This document shows positions 43,130 to 52,347 of a stretch of DNA of 64,000 bases, piece by piece. Position 1 is the stretch's first letter. Each line of letters begins with the position of its first letter. The translations under genes and the position numbers were made by a program. This DNA comes from Streptomyces sp. TSRI0107 (GTDB lineage Bacteria; Actinomycetota; Actinomycetes; Streptomycetales; Streptomycetaceae), in the NCBI RefSeq assembly GCF_001905845.1, contig NZ_LIVZ01000003.1, forward strand, positions 620,001-684,000, given 5' to 3'. The notes under the pieces were generated by a model. It was not told the DNA's origin. It did not search any database and was given only the letters and a program-made list of their open reading frames with translations.

Positions 43130-44038
43130 TCAGCCCTTGACCGCGCCCGAGGTGAGGCCCTTCATGACCTTCTGGTTGAGGAACAGGTAGATCAGGAGGG
43201 TGCCGAAGACGTTGATGCAGATGGCGGCGAACAGCGGGCCGTACTGGGTGGCGCCGAAGTCGCCGGTGAAGTTGAGCAGGCCGACCTGGATGGTGCGCAG
43301 GTCCTGGTTGTTGGTGAAGGTCAGCGCGATGAGCAGGTCGTTCCAGATGAAGAAGAACTGCACCAGGCCGACCGTGAGGAGCGCGTTGCGGACCATGGGG
43401 ACGCTGATGGTCCAGAAGGCGCGCAGGATGCCGGCGCCGTCGATGGTGGCCGCCTCGAACAGTTCGCGGGGGACGGTGCGGTAGTAGGTGGCCATCATGA
43501 AGACGGTCAGGGGAAGGCCGGTGCCGGTGTAGGTGAGGATGAGCGGCCACAGGGTGCCGGACAGGCCGGTCTGGAAGTAGACGGTGAACAGCGGCAGCAG
43601 GATCATCTGCGGCGGCACCATCATGCCCGCGAGGAAGACCAGCAGGGTGAGGCTGCGGCCCTTCCACACCATGATCTGCAGGGCGAAGCCCGCGGCGGTG
43701 CCCAGCAGCAGCATCAGAGCCAGGGCGGGAATGACCGCCAGCAGGCTGTTCTGGACGTAGAGGCCGATGTTGCCGGTCGTCCACGCTTCGGTGTAGTTGC
43801 CCCATTCCCAGGTGGTGGGCAGGCTCCAGGTGGAGTTGTTCAGGTAGTCGTCGTTGGACTTCAGCGATGTCAGGAACATCCAGACCAGTGGGTAGATCTC
43901 CACGACAAGCAGCAGCGCGACAACGACCTTCACCCACAGTCGGCTGCCTTCGCGGCTGCGCCGGAAGCGGACCGCACCGTCGGACGGACGCCCGTTCCGG
44001 CCGCGCACAGAGGTCTTCACAGGTGTGTCGACAGCCAT
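43130..44038 (-). CDS. ABC sugar-transporter permease, MalG type
   Basis: 302 residues, six predicted membrane helices, first after ~33 basic residues. The EAA loop is ELFEAATIDGAGILRAFWTISVP near 190-210 (EAA---G motif EAATIDGAG). It couples to a shared ATPase such as MsiK, since no ATPase gene is in the locus, a standard streptomycete arrangement. Starts 5 bp after the partner permease. ATG 44038 chosen (MAVDTPVKTS). Confidence 0.92.
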   Translation of the reverse strand: MAVDTPVKTSVRGRNGRPSDGAVRFRRSREGSRLWVKVVVALLLVVEIYPLVWMFLTSLKSNDDYLNNSTWSLPTTWEWGNYTEAWTTGNIGLYVQNSLLAVIPALALMLLLGTAAGFALQIMVWKGRSLTLLVFLAGMMVPPQMILLPLFTVYFQTGLSGTLWPLILTYTGTGLPLTVFMMATYYRTVPRELFEAATIDGAGILRAFWTISVPMVRNALLTVGLVQFFFIWNDLLIALTFTNNQDLRTIQVGLLNFTGDFGATQYGPLFAAICINVFGTLLIYLFLNQKVMKGLTSGAVKG

Positions 44039-44043
44039 GGCTC

Positions 44044-44928
44044 TCAGCTCTCCGTGAGGTCGCGCCGCGAGACGCGGTAGACGGCCAGGCTCACCAGCAG
44101 GCACACCACGGTCAGCAGCAGTGCGATGGTGCTGCCGTAGCCGTAGTCGCTGTAGGTGAACGACGTCTGGAACATGTACAGGGTGAGCGGGGTCGTGCCG
44201 TTGCCGGGCCCGCCGTTGGTGAGCGCCACGATCGAGTCGAACACCTTCAGCGTGCCGTTGATACTGAAGATCAGCGACGACATCAGCACCGGCAGGGACA
44301 GCGGCAGAACGATGTGGCGGACCAGCCGCAGGCCGGACGCCCCGTCCAGGCGGGCGGACTCCAGGACCTCGTCGGGGATGTCGACCAGACCCGCGAACAG
44401 CAGCACGGCGTAGAAGCCCATCGAGCGCCAGATGTCCATGACGATCAGCACCCAGAAGGCGCTGCCGGCGCTGCCGAAGAAGTCGATCGATTCCAGACCG
44501 ACCGCGTTCAGCAGCGAGTTGACCGGCCCGGTCTGCGGGGCGACCTGGAAGAACTTCTGGAACAGCAGGCTCACCGCGACGGTGGGGAGCACGACGGGGA
44601 AGAACACCAGTGTGCGGATGAGCGCCGAGGCACGCTTGAGGAAGAAGACATACAGCAGCGCCAGCAGGTAGCCGGCGACGACCTGGCCGACGGTGACGAT
44701 CACGGCGTACTTGAGCGTGAACCAGAGGGCGTCGTGGACGGCTGGGTCGTCGAGAAGGCGAGTGAAGTTGGCGACGCCGTTGCCGGTGAAGCCGTCGATG
44801 GTGTTGCCCTGGGTGAAGGAGTAGCCGAGGGACCACACCATCGGCACGAGCATGATGAGCGAGTAGACGAGGAGGGCGGGACCGACCAGGAGCGCGATGG
44901 CTCTGTGGTCACCGAGTACGCGGTGCAT
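44044..44928 (-). CDS. ABC sugar-transporter permease, MalF type
   Basis: 294 residues, six predicted membrane helices beginning IALLVGPALLVYSLIMLVPM. EAA loop EVLESARLDGASGLRLVRHIVLP near 190. Pairs with the MalG-type protein encoded 5 bp downstream and takes substrate from the lipoprotein encoded 99 bp upstream. Confidence 0.92.
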   Translation of the reverse strand: MHRVLGDHRAIALLVGPALLVYSLIMLVPMVWSLGYSFTQGNTIDGFTGNGVANFTRLLDDPAVHDALWFTLKYAVIVTVGQVVAGYLLALLYVFFLKRASALIRTLVFFPVVLPTVAVSLLFQKFFQVAPQTGPVNSLLNAVGLESIDFFGSAGSAFWVLIVMDIWRSMGFYAVLLFAGLVDIPDEVLESARLDGASGLRLVRHIVLPLSLPVLMSSLIFSINGTLKVFDSIVALTNGGPGNGTTPLTLYMFQTSFTYSDYGYGSTIALLLTVVCLLVSLAVYRVSRRDLTES

Positions 44929-45027
44929 GGGTGGTGTCCACTTCGTAGCTGATGAGGAGACCTGCCGGTCGGGACCGGGGGCGGCGCACCGGACGCGGGA
45001 AGGATGCCGTGGGCCGCCCCCGGCCGG

Positions 45028-46335
45028 TCACTGGGCGGTCAGCGCGTCCTGGACCGTCTGCATGAACTGCTTCGGGCTCATGCTGCCGCTGACCAGGCTC
45101 GCCGCGTTGGTCTGGCTGACCGTGGTCGCCTTAGTGCTGAACAGGGCCTCGAACCAGAGCACGTTCTGCTTGGACGAGCTGATGGTCTCGCGGACCTGGG
45201 TGGTGACCTCGTTGGCGTCCTTCACCTCGGTGTTGACCTTGAAGCCGGAGATGGAGCCGTGGTCCTTCAGCGCGGTGCTGCCGTAGTTCTTCGCGATGCA
45301 GGAGACCCAGTCCCCCGTCTTCTTGTCGAAGGACTTCGCGCCGAGGGTGATGCCGAGGCCGACGTTGGAGGGGTACTGGTCGACGGAGCCCTTGCCGCCG
45401 GCGACGGCCGGGAAGGGCATGAAGCCGACGTTGTCCGCGCCCACCTTGTTCTGCTTTGCGTCGGAGATGTTCGCCAGTGCCCAGCTGCCCATGTAGAACA
45501 TGGCGGCCTTGCCGGTGAGGAACTGGTTCATCGCGGTGTCGTAGTCGATGGAGCCGACGCCCTTGCCGAAGTATCCCTTCTTGCCGAGCGCGGCGATCTC
45601 CTCGGCGGCCTTCACGTACTGCGGGTCGGTCAGCTTCGCCTTGCCGTCGGCCACCTTCTGCAGAGCGTCGGGGCCGAGGCTGCGGTAGAGGTAGCCGCTG
45701 ATTAGCCGGGTCAGCGGCCAGCCTTGCTGCCCGGAGGCGGAGAACGGCTGGACGCCCTTGCCCTCCAGCTTCGCTGCGGCCGATACCAGCTCGTCCCAGG
45801 TTCCCGGCACCTTCAGACCGTTCTCGGCGAAAATCTCCTTGTTGTAGAAGATGCCCTCGATGTTGTACTCGTACGGCAGCACGTGAAGCTTGCCGCCGTA
45901 CAGTGCCTTGATCGTGGAGACGGCGGCCGGCTCCAACTGGTCGTACACGCCCAGCTCCTTCAGCGTCGCCTCCAGGTCGGCGACCTTGCCGGACTTGGCC
46001 AGCTGCTGGGTCAGCGCCGGGGCGTTGCCCGCCGCGAACTGCACCGGGAGCGCATTCTGTCCGGCCAGCAGCTGGAGCTTCTGGTCCAGGCTCGCCTGCG
46101 GAACGGTCTCCACCTTCAGCGGCAGAGCGTCGTTCGCCGTCTTGCACTCCCCCTTCGACAGCGCCGTCAGAGCCGTCTTGACGGTGGCGTTCTCGGTGAC
46201 GCTCAGGTAACTGAACTCCTCGGGTGCGGCCGAGGAGCCGCCCCCGCTGCCACCGCAGGCGGTGGCGAGCAGCGCCAACGAGGCGGTACCGGCTGTGAAC
46301 AGACTCAGGCGCGCACGAGACCCAGGAAGAGACAC
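45028..46335 (-). CDS. ABC sugar-transporter substrate-binding lipoprotein
   Basis: 435 residues. Signal peptide with lipobox LATAC (Cys27) followed by a Gly/Ser linker, then an extracellular solute-binding family 1 protein: ALYGGKLHVLPYEYNIEGIFYNK, TWDELVSAAAKLEGKG, GKAAMFYMGSWALANI. The GTG at 46335 is used because TTGGAG lies six bases upstream; an upstream TTG at 46347 has no ribosome-binding site. First gene of the leftward transport and GH78 operon, with a LacI-type inverted repeat in its promoter region. Confidence 0.92.
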   Translation of the reverse strand: MSLPGSRARLSLFTAGTASLALLATACGGSGGGSSAAPEEFSYLSVTENATVKTALTALSKGECKTANDALPLKVETVPQASLDQKLQLLAGQNALPVQFAAGNAPALTQQLAKSGKVADLEATLKELGVYDQLEPAAVSTIKALYGGKLHVLPYEYNIEGIFYNKEIFAENGLKVPGTWDELVSAAAKLEGKGVQPFSASGQQGWPLTRLISGYLYRSLGPDALQKVADGKAKLTDPQYVKAAEEIAALGKKGYFGKGVGSIDYDTAMNQFLTGKAAMFYMGSWALANISDAKQNKVGADNVGFMPFPAVAGGKGSVDQYPSNVGLGITLGAKSFDKKTGDWVSCIAKNYGSTALKDHGSISGFKVNTEVKDANEVTTQVRETISSSKQNVLWFEALFSTKATTVSQTNAASLVSGSMSPKQFMQTVQDALTAQ

Positions 46336-46427
46336 GGAAGACTCCAAGCGAGGCTTAAGAGAGAAAGGCGGAGGCGGAGGGGTGCGCCGAGGCCGAACAG
46401 AAGCGGCCCGGCGGCACGAGGAGAGCG

Positions 46428-46445
46428 TGTAAAACGTTCTCTACA
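46428..46445 (-). promoter_or_regulatory. Putative LacI-family operator before the transport operon
   Basis: TGTAAAACGTTCTCTACA, an imperfect dyad with the central CG typical of LacI-family sites, lies ~95 bp upstream of the lipoprotein start. The two LacI genes are divergent from this operon. Confidence 0.5.
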
Positions 46446-46559
46446 GCGAGTGGCCAACACCCTGCACCTCTCGCCGGACTCCGTCAAGACACAGCCAGGT
46501 AACACCAAAGTCATGTCGAGCCCTCACGGCAGAGGACTTGACGCACCCTGGGGTTCACC

Positions 46560-46575
46560 GTGTAGACCGTTACAC
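46560..46575 (+). promoter_or_regulatory. Putative LacI-family operator before the first LacI gene
   Basis: GTGTA-GACCGT-TACAC: perfect 5-bp arms around a six-base centre, 30 bp before ATG 46605. It resembles the 46428-46445 site in its TGTA...TACA ends, suggesting a shared repressor and autoregulation. Confidence 0.5.
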
Positions 46576-46604
46576 CCACACCTACGAGAACCGGAGTGCT
46601 GACG

Positions 46605-47654
46605 ATGGACGGGGCTGCGGCACCCAGGCAGAACAGGCGCGTGACCATCACCGACGTCGCGCGGCATGCGGGTGTGTCCGTTGCCGCGGTCTCCAAGGTG
46701 CTGCGCAACGCCTATGGCGTCAGCCCGGCCATGCAGGAGAAGGTCAGGGCAGCCATCGCCGAGCTGGGCTACCGCCCGCACGCGGCGGCCCGGGGCATGC
46801 GCGGCCGGACGTACACGATCGGCGTGCTGCTGGACAACGTTCGCAACGCGTTCTTCGCGGACATCCTTGACGGCATCCGCGACGAACTGCGCACGAGCGA
46901 GTACACCGTTCTGATCGGCGCGGCCGGGTTCGAGGCGGAGGAACAGGCCAGAACCATCCGGGCCATGGTCGATCGCCAGATGGACGGTCTCATCCTCATC
47001 GCGCCGGGAACCGCGAGGGAGGAAGTGCTGACCACGTCCGCCTCGACGCCGACCGTGGTCATCGGCCACCACGACGCTGCGGAGAGCCACGACTCGGTGG
47101 TCGACGCCGACGACGTCGGAGCCGGACTGGTCGTCGATCACCTGGTCGCGCTCGGCCACCGGGACATCGCCCTCGTCTCGGCCCCCGGCTCCAAGGCCAA
47201 CCGCTGGAAGCGCACCCCGGAGATCGTGCTGACCGACGGCTACCTGAAGGCCATGGAACGGCACGGCCTCACGCAGTACGCGCGCGTGCAGCACGCCGCC
47301 TACTCCGACGAAGGCGGTTTCAAGGCGGGCATGACCTTGCTGACCTCCGAGCGCCCACCGACCGCCGTCATGACCGGCGCGGATGTCGCCGCTCTGGGCA
47401 TCTACCGCGCGGCCCACGAGCTCGGCCTGCGCATCCCGGACGATCTCTCGCTCGCCGGCTACAACAACACCGCTCTCGCCGCCCTGGCACCAGTGCAGCT
47501 CACCAGCGTCGACCAGGCCGGGCACACCATGGGCTCCACGGCAGTCCGCATGCTCATCGAACGTGTGGAGAGGCGTCGCGACAGAGCGATGCGGACCACC
47601 ATGACACCTCGTCTCGTGATACGCGGCAGTACTGCGGCGCCGGGGAGCCGCTAG
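46605..47654 (+). CDS. LacI-family transcriptional regulator (first)
   Basis: 349 residues. HTH and hinge TITDVARHAGVSVAAVSKVL...GYRPHAAARGMR (about 13-65), then a periplasmic-binding-like effector domain: YTIGVLLDNVRNAFFADIL, VIGHHD, ALGHRDIALVS, VMTGADVAALGIYRAAHELGLRIPDDLSLAGYNN. It should repress the divergent transport and glycosidase genes until the sugar appears. ATG 46605 has GGAG eight bases upstream. The second LacI gene begins 3 bp after the stop. Confidence 0.92.
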   Translation: MDGAAAPRQNRRVTITDVARHAGVSVAAVSKVLRNAYGVSPAMQEKVRAAIAELGYRPHAAARGMRGRTYTIGVLLDNVRNAFFADILDGIRDELRTSEYTVLIGAAGFEAEEQARTIRAMVDRQMDGLILIAPGTAREEVLTTSASTPTVVIGHHDAAESHDSVVDADDVGAGLVVDHLVALGHRDIALVSAPGSKANRWKRTPEIVLTDGYLKAMERHGLTQYARVQHAAYSDEGGFKAGMTLLTSERPPTAVMTGADVAALGIYRAAHELGLRIPDDLSLAGYNNTALAALAPVQLTSVDQAGHTMGSTAVRMLIERVERRRDRAMRTTMTPRLVIRGSTAAPGSR

Positions 47655-47657
47655 CCC

Positions 47658-48761
47658 GTGGACCGCCGACTGCCTGCCGGGCGCACGGCGCACCACATGA
47701 CCGGCCCTGGAGGGTCCGCGGCCGTGCCGGAGTACCGCACGCGCCGCCGGGTCGGCATCAAGGACGTGGCACGCGAGGCCGGCGTGTCCCTGGGCACCGT
47801 CTCCAACGTGCTCAACCGGCCCGAGGTCGTGGCTGAGGCCACCCGCGTGCGTGTCCTGAACGTGATCGATTCCCTCGGATACGTACGCGCGGAGGGAGCC
47901 CGGCAGTTGCGCGGCTGGGCCTCGCGCGTGCTCGCCGTCCTGGTCCTGGACCTGACCAACCCATTCTTCACGGCTCTCGCGTCCGGCGTCGAACAGGCTG
48001 CACGTGAAGCCGACCTCGGCATCATGGTGTGCACCGGTGCCCACGAACCCGCTCAGGCGGCCCGTCACCTCTCGCTGATCACCTCGCACCAGATCCGCGG
48101 CGCCGTCGTGGCTTCCGGCGAGGGCGTCGGCCGTACCGTGGCGGCCTTCCGCCGCAACGCGGTGCCCTTCGTCGTGGCCGACCAGAACGCGCCCCAGCCC
48201 GCCGCCTGCTCCGTCGGCATCGATGACGTGGCAGGCGGCCACGCCGCGGTGCGCCATCTGATCGAGCGGGGGCACCGTTCCCTCGTCTACGTCAGCGGTC
48301 CGGACCGCCTTCAGCAGGTACGGGACCGCCGCAGCGGTGCGCTCATGGCTGTCAGCGAGGCCGGTCTCCTCCCCATGGCGCTGAGGGAGCTGCCCTGCGC
48401 CGCGCTCACCGTCGGCGCCGGCCGGGACGCGGGACACCGTATCCTCGGTCTGCCCGACCGGCCGACCGCCGTCTTCTGCGCCAACGACCTGCTCGCCCTG
48501 GGCGTGCTGCAGGCGCTGTACGAAGCCGGCCTGCGGGTGCCGGACGACATCGCTGTGGTGGGCTACGACGACATCGAGTTCGCCGCGTCCGCGGTCGTCC
48601 CGCTGACCTCGGTACGACGGCTGGCCGTCGCGATGGGCCGGCAGGCCGGCCGCCTGCTCATCGAGGACACAGCTCGCGGCGTGACACACGAACACGCCCA
48701 CGTGGTGTTGCAGCCGGAACTGGTGGTGCGCCGGTCGACGATGGGGCGTCCGGCGCAGTGA
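47658..48761 (+). CDS. LacI-family transcriptional regulator (second)
   Basis: 367 residues. HTH region GIKDVAREAGVSLGTVSNVLNRP (about 33-55) and effector domain with VLDLTNPFFTALASGVE, VVADQNAPQ, ERGHRSLVYVSGP and CANDLLALGVLQAL...DIAVVGYDDIEF. Nearest in style to regulators of L-rhamnose or other deoxysugar use, but the ligand cannot be fixed. GTG 47658 has GGGAG upstream; ATG 47697 is an alternative. Cotranscribed with the first LacI gene. Confidence 0.9.
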   Translation: MDRRLPAGRTAHHMTGPGGSAAVPEYRTRRRVGIKDVAREAGVSLGTVSNVLNRPEVVAEATRVRVLNVIDSLGYVRAEGARQLRGWASRVLAVLVLDLTNPFFTALASGVEQAAREADLGIMVCTGAHEPAQAARHLSLITSHQIRGAVVASGEGVGRTVAAFRRNAVPFVVADQNAPQPAACSVGIDDVAGGHAAVRHLIERGHRSLVYVSGPDRLQQVRDRRSGALMAVSEAGLLPMALRELPCAALTVGAGRDAGHRILGLPDRPTAVFCANDLLALGVLQALYEAGLRVPDDIAVVGYDDIEFAASAVVPLTSVRRLAVAMGRQAGRLLIEDTARGVTHEHAHVVLQPELVVRRSTMGRPAQ

Positions 48762-48771
48762 CGCAGTCCCG

Positions 48772-50025
48772 TCAGTGCTGTTCGGCAGCATGCCCTGGCC
48801 GTGACTGCTGCGAACGGCGGGTGAGCGGCACCAGCACGGCCGCGACCAGCAAGGTGGCCAGGCCGAGAAGCGCGACTGCCGAGGCCAGGTCACCCAAGGC
48901 GCCCTTGCCGCCGAGCAGGACCAGCGGGCAGACGAACTCTCCGAGGAAGAACGCCGCCGTCCACAGGCCGGCGCCGCGTCCCCGGTCCGAGAAGTCGAGC
49001 CGTGCCATCGCCAAGGTCAGCAGCGACGGCAGTAGAAGCCCTGTTCCCAGGCAGTTCAGCACGGCACCAACAATCAGCAGGGGCAGACTGTCGGCGATGC
49101 CTATGACGAGGAAGCCCGCGGCACACAGCACGAAGAGGCCGGGCAGGCGGCGTAGCCACCCGTCGGTGAAGCGGGTGAAGAGGACGGACCCGAGGACGGT
49201 GGCGACGCTGGCGATCGCCGTAACGGCGCCGATCACGCCGGTGGATTCCACGCCCAGGTCGTCGAGGAGGAAGGACATCTCCACGGGCACCGTGTAGAAG
49301 ACGACCGCGCCGAAGACGGTCAACAGGCAGATGCCCGCCAACCGGCGCACTGGGAAGGGCCGCGGCGCGGCTTCGGCGGACGCTTGATCGGCGCGGGCAT
49401 CTTGGGCGAAGCCTCCGGTGGCAGGCGCCGGTAGCGCCTTGGCCATCGCCGGCGCGAGCAGCAGCCCCACCCCGTACAGCCAGAAAGGCGCGCGCCAGCC
49501 GGCCGCCCCCAAGGCGCCGCCGAGCACGAAGAAGACGGTGGCGGAGGCCGAGGCGCACATCGTCTGCAGGGCGAGGTACCGGTCGCGGACCCGGCCGCTG
49601 TAGTAGTCGCCGATCAGGGTGGTGCAACAGGTCATGATCGCCGCCTCGGCGACCCCGACGAGGACGCGGCTGGCCACGATGCCGTACAGCGAGTCCAGCC
49701 ACAGCGGCACCGTGCCGAACAGGGCGTACAGCACCGTGGTCACGACGAGTAGGCGTCTACGGCCGAACCGGTCGACCATCACACCCGCGAATGGGGCCAG
49801 CAGGGTAAGTGACAAAGCAGGAACCGTCAGCACGAGCGGGACCAGCGCCGCGCTCCCGGAGACGTCCTCGAAGTGCTCCCGCATACGCGGCAGGACGGGG
49901 GCGAGCAGCACGGCGCCCAGGACGGGCAGGCAACTGCCGGTCATCAACAGGACGGCGGGCAATCGGCCCGGCACGGCTGATGCCGCCGTGCGGTCGGGGG
50001 CGGGCAGGGCGGCGGAAGAGGGCAT
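48772..50025 (-). CDS. MFS transporter
   Basis: 417 residues, 12 predicted helices. The loop 2-3 motif GVMVDRFGRRRLLVV (MFS motif A, DRxGRR) follows helix 2, and GVAEAAIMTCCTTLIGDYY is helix 5. Drug/sugar-efflux-like subgroup; substrate unknown. GGAG precedes ATG 50025. It ends 10 bp from the convergent second LacI gene, so its link to the sugar locus is uncertain. Confidence 0.9.
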   Translation of the reverse strand: MPSSAALPAPDRTAASAVPGRLPAVLLMTGSCLPVLGAVLLAPVLPRMREHFEDVSGSAALVPLVLTVPALSLTLLAPFAGVMVDRFGRRRLLVVTTVLYALFGTVPLWLDSLYGIVASRVLVGVAEAAIMTCCTTLIGDYYSGRVRDRYLALQTMCASASATVFFVLGGALGAAGWRAPFWLYGVGLLLAPAMAKALPAPATGGFAQDARADQASAEAAPRPFPVRRLAGICLLTVFGAVVFYTVPVEMSFLLDDLGVESTGVIGAVTAIASVATVLGSVLFTRFTDGWLRRLPGLFVLCAAGFLVIGIADSLPLLIVGAVLNCLGTGLLLPSLLTLAMARLDFSDRGRGAGLWTAAFFLGEFVCPLVLLGGKGALGDLASAVALLGLATLLVAAVLVPLTRRSQQSRPGHAAEQH

Positions 50026-50304
50026 GGGGGCACTCCAAGGCGCGACGGGAGGACGGCGCCACGAAGCGGACGAGTCCGGAGGTTGGTGGCCTCGCCGCGA
50101 GGCGCTTGATGTGCCACGGCCTTCACGGCGTGACGTGCCACGACTATGCGGGCTCGGTGTCGTACTGCCCAGCCCCGGCACGATCCGAGTTTCGAATGGT
50201 CCCCATCCAGGACGCGGATACCGCCAGCCATGCGTGAAAACGTCACACGCGTGTCAGGCGCCTGCGACGACGACTCGGCGGCAGGACAGGCCGTAAGACC
50301 GGTG

Positions 50305-51222
50305 TCATTCCTCCTCGGTGCCGGTCAGTCGCCTGCCGATCCTGGCTGCCGTCTCGCGCAGCCAGATGTGGGCCGCGTCGTGGGTGTGCACCGGGTGCCA
50401 CCACAGGGCTTCACGCAGGGGCACCGCCTCGTACGGCGGTTCCAGGACGCGGACGGCGGCGAGCGGTTCGACGAGCCGGGCGAGGCGTTCCTGGATGAGC
50501 GCGATCCGCCGGGTCCCGGCGACCAGCAGCGGCAGCAGCTGGAAGCTGTCGACGGAGACCTCGACCCGGGGTTCGATGCCGAGCATGCCGAGCTGCCGTA
50601 CGGCCGGGGCGTCGTAGGTGCGCTGGTAGGTGACCCAGGGCAGGCGGGCCAGGTCCTGCCGGGTGAGCCGGTCACCGACGCTGGGATGGTCGTGGGCAAC
50701 GAGGAAGACCCAGCGGTCGTCGTAGAGGTCGGTGGCGGGGAAGTCGCTGATCACGCCGTGCGGCATGAGCAGACCGTCGGTGGTGCTCAGCAGAGTGGCG
50801 GTGTCGTCGACCACGGTGGTCGGGGTCTGAGCGAAGCGCAGCCGGATGCCGGGCGCCTCCTGGTGCACGACGCGGGCCAGCTCGGTGCCGAAGACGGCGA
50901 CGGCGTAGTCCGACGCGATCAGCTTGAACTCGCGGCTCTCCTTCGCGGGGTCGAAGTCGGCCTGACTGGCGAAGAGGCGTTCCAGCAGGTCATAGGCGGT
51001 CGCCGTGCGGTCGAGGAGAACCTGGCCGAGGGCGGTCAGCTCGTAGTGGCCGCCGGCGCGGGCGAGCAGGTCGTCGTCGAAGTACCGGCGAAGCCGGGCG
51101 AGCGCGGCGCTCATCGCGGGCTGGCTCAGTCCCACCCGTTGTCCGGCGCGGGTGACGTTGCGTTCCTCCAGCAGGGCGCGCAGGGCGACGACGAGGTTGA
51201 GGTCGAGGCGGGCCAGGTTCAC
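50305..51222 (-). CDS. LysR-family regulator of the catabolic operon
   Basis: 305 residues. N-terminal winged helix LDLNLVVALRALLEERNVTRAGQRVGLSQPAMSAALARLR (motif core RAGQRVGLSQPAMSAALARL), then a type-2 periplasmic-binding-like effector domain. Resembles the NodD/LinR/PcpR group that responds to aromatic ligands. GTG 51222. Divergent from the aromatic catabolic operon, with 129 bp between the starts, so it is the probable activator of that operon. Confidence 0.9.
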   Translation of the reverse strand: MNLARLDLNLVVALRALLEERNVTRAGQRVGLSQPAMSAALARLRRYFDDDLLARAGGHYELTALGQVLLDRTATAYDLLERLFASQADFDPAKESREFKLIASDYAVAVFGTELARVVHQEAPGIRLRFAQTPTTVVDDTATLLSTTDGLLMPHGVISDFPATDLYDDRWVFLVAHDHPSVGDRLTRQDLARLPWVTYQRTYDAPAVRQLGMLGIEPRVEVSVDSFQLLPLLVAGTRRIALIQERLARLVEPLAAVRVLEPPYEAVPLREALWWHPVHTHDAAHIWLRETAARIGRRLTGTEEE

Positions 51223-51264
51223 GATTTCCCCTTGCTATGCGGCTGACCAGCGGAAATCCACGAC

Positions 51265-51276
51265 ATGGATGTCCAT
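51265..51276. promoter_or_regulatory. Inverted repeat in the LysR-FAH intergenic region
   Basis: ATGGA-TG-TCCAT, perfect 5-bp arms, centred between the divergent LysR and catabolic promoters. LysR sites usually contain T-N11-A within a dyad; here the dyad is shorter, so the assignment as the LysR site is tentative. Confidence 0.4.
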
Positions 51277-51351
51277 CATCCACAGAATCTATTTCCCTGA
51301 TCTCCTGTGCCGGGTCCAGATTAGTCACACCGCAATCAGGAGGACATGTCC

Positions 51352-52347
51352 GTGAAACCTGAACCCGCGTCCGCGCTCTTCGCCGGACCGTTCGCCCTCG
51401 CTACTCTCTCGGCACCAGACGAGTCGGCTTTCCCCGCGCTCGTCACCCCCGACGCGCAGGTGCTCGATCTGCGAGTAGCCCTCGGTGATGGACAGCTGAC
51501 CACCCGGGGTCTGCTTGAGGACTGGGAGACGGCACTGCCGCGACTTCGGGCGCTGGCCTGCGGTAGCGGTCCGGATCGCAGGCCGCTGGCGGACTTCCGG
51601 GTGCACGCGCCGGTCGAGCCGCGTCAGGTGTTCCAGTCGGGGGCGAACTACCGGCAGCACGTGATCGATCTGCACGTCGCGCACCGCGCCCCCGGTGACG
51701 ACCGGCCCGAGGCCGAACGGCGCGCCGAGGCGGCGGAGATCATGGACCGCCGGGCGGCGGAGGACCTGCCGTACGTCTTCATCGGGCTGCCGAGCGCGAT
51801 CACCGGGCCGTACGACGATGTCGTCCTCCCGGCGTGGGCGCAGCAGCCCGACTGGGAGCTGGAGTTGGCGGTCGTGATCGGCCGGCCCGCGCACCGGGTG
51901 TCCGTGGCGGAGGCGCTGGACCACGTCGCCGGGTACACGATCGCCAATGACCTGACCGACCGGGCGACCGTGTTCCGCCGGGACATGCCGCAGATCGGCA
52001 CCGACTGGCTGCGTAGCAAGAACGCGCCCGGCTTCACCCCGCTCGGCCCGTGGATCGTGCCCTCCGAGTCGATCGCGAACCCCGACGATCTGCGGGTCAC
52101 GCTGAAGCTGAACGGCGACACCATGCAGGACGAGTCGACCAAGGACATGATCTTCAAGGTCGCCCGCATGGTGTCCTACGCCTCCCAGAGCGCGCGGCTC
52201 CTGCCGGGCGACCTGGTGCTGACCGGCTCCCCGGCCGGCAACGGCATGCACTGGGGCCGGCTGCTGCGCGACGGTGACGTGATGGAGGGCTCGATCACCG
52301 GGCTCGGCGTCCAGCGCACCCGGTGTGTCGCCGAGGACGCCTCGTGA
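51352..52347 (+). CDS. Fumarylacetoacetate-hydrolase-family protein
   Basis: 331 residues. FAH fold with VFQSGANYRQHVIDLH, DWELELAVVIGRPAHRV (ExE metal ligands), NDLTDRATVFR, GFTPLGPWIVP and LLPGDLVLTGSPAGNG. Members hydrolyse C-C bonds of acylpyruvates or decarboxylate/hydrate ring-cleavage products with Mg or Mn. GTG 51352 is preferred because AGGAGG ends eight bases before it; ATG 51346 would be too close. First gene of the operon; its stop overlaps the next start by four bases. Confidence 0.9.
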   Translation: MKPEPASALFAGPFALATLSAPDESAFPALVTPDAQVLDLRVALGDGQLTTRGLLEDWETALPRLRALACGSGPDRRPLADFRVHAPVEPRQVFQSGANYRQHVIDLHVAHRAPGDDRPEAERRAEAAEIMDRRAAEDLPYVFIGLPSAITGPYDDVVLPAWAQQPDWELELAVVIGRPAHRVSVAEALDHVAGYTIANDLTDRATVFRRDMPQIGTDWLRSKNAPGFTPLGPWIVPSESIANPDDLRVTLKLNGDTMQDESTKDMIFKVARMVSYASQSARLLPGDLVLTGSPAGNGMHWGRLLRDGDVMEGSITGLGVQRTRCVAEDAS

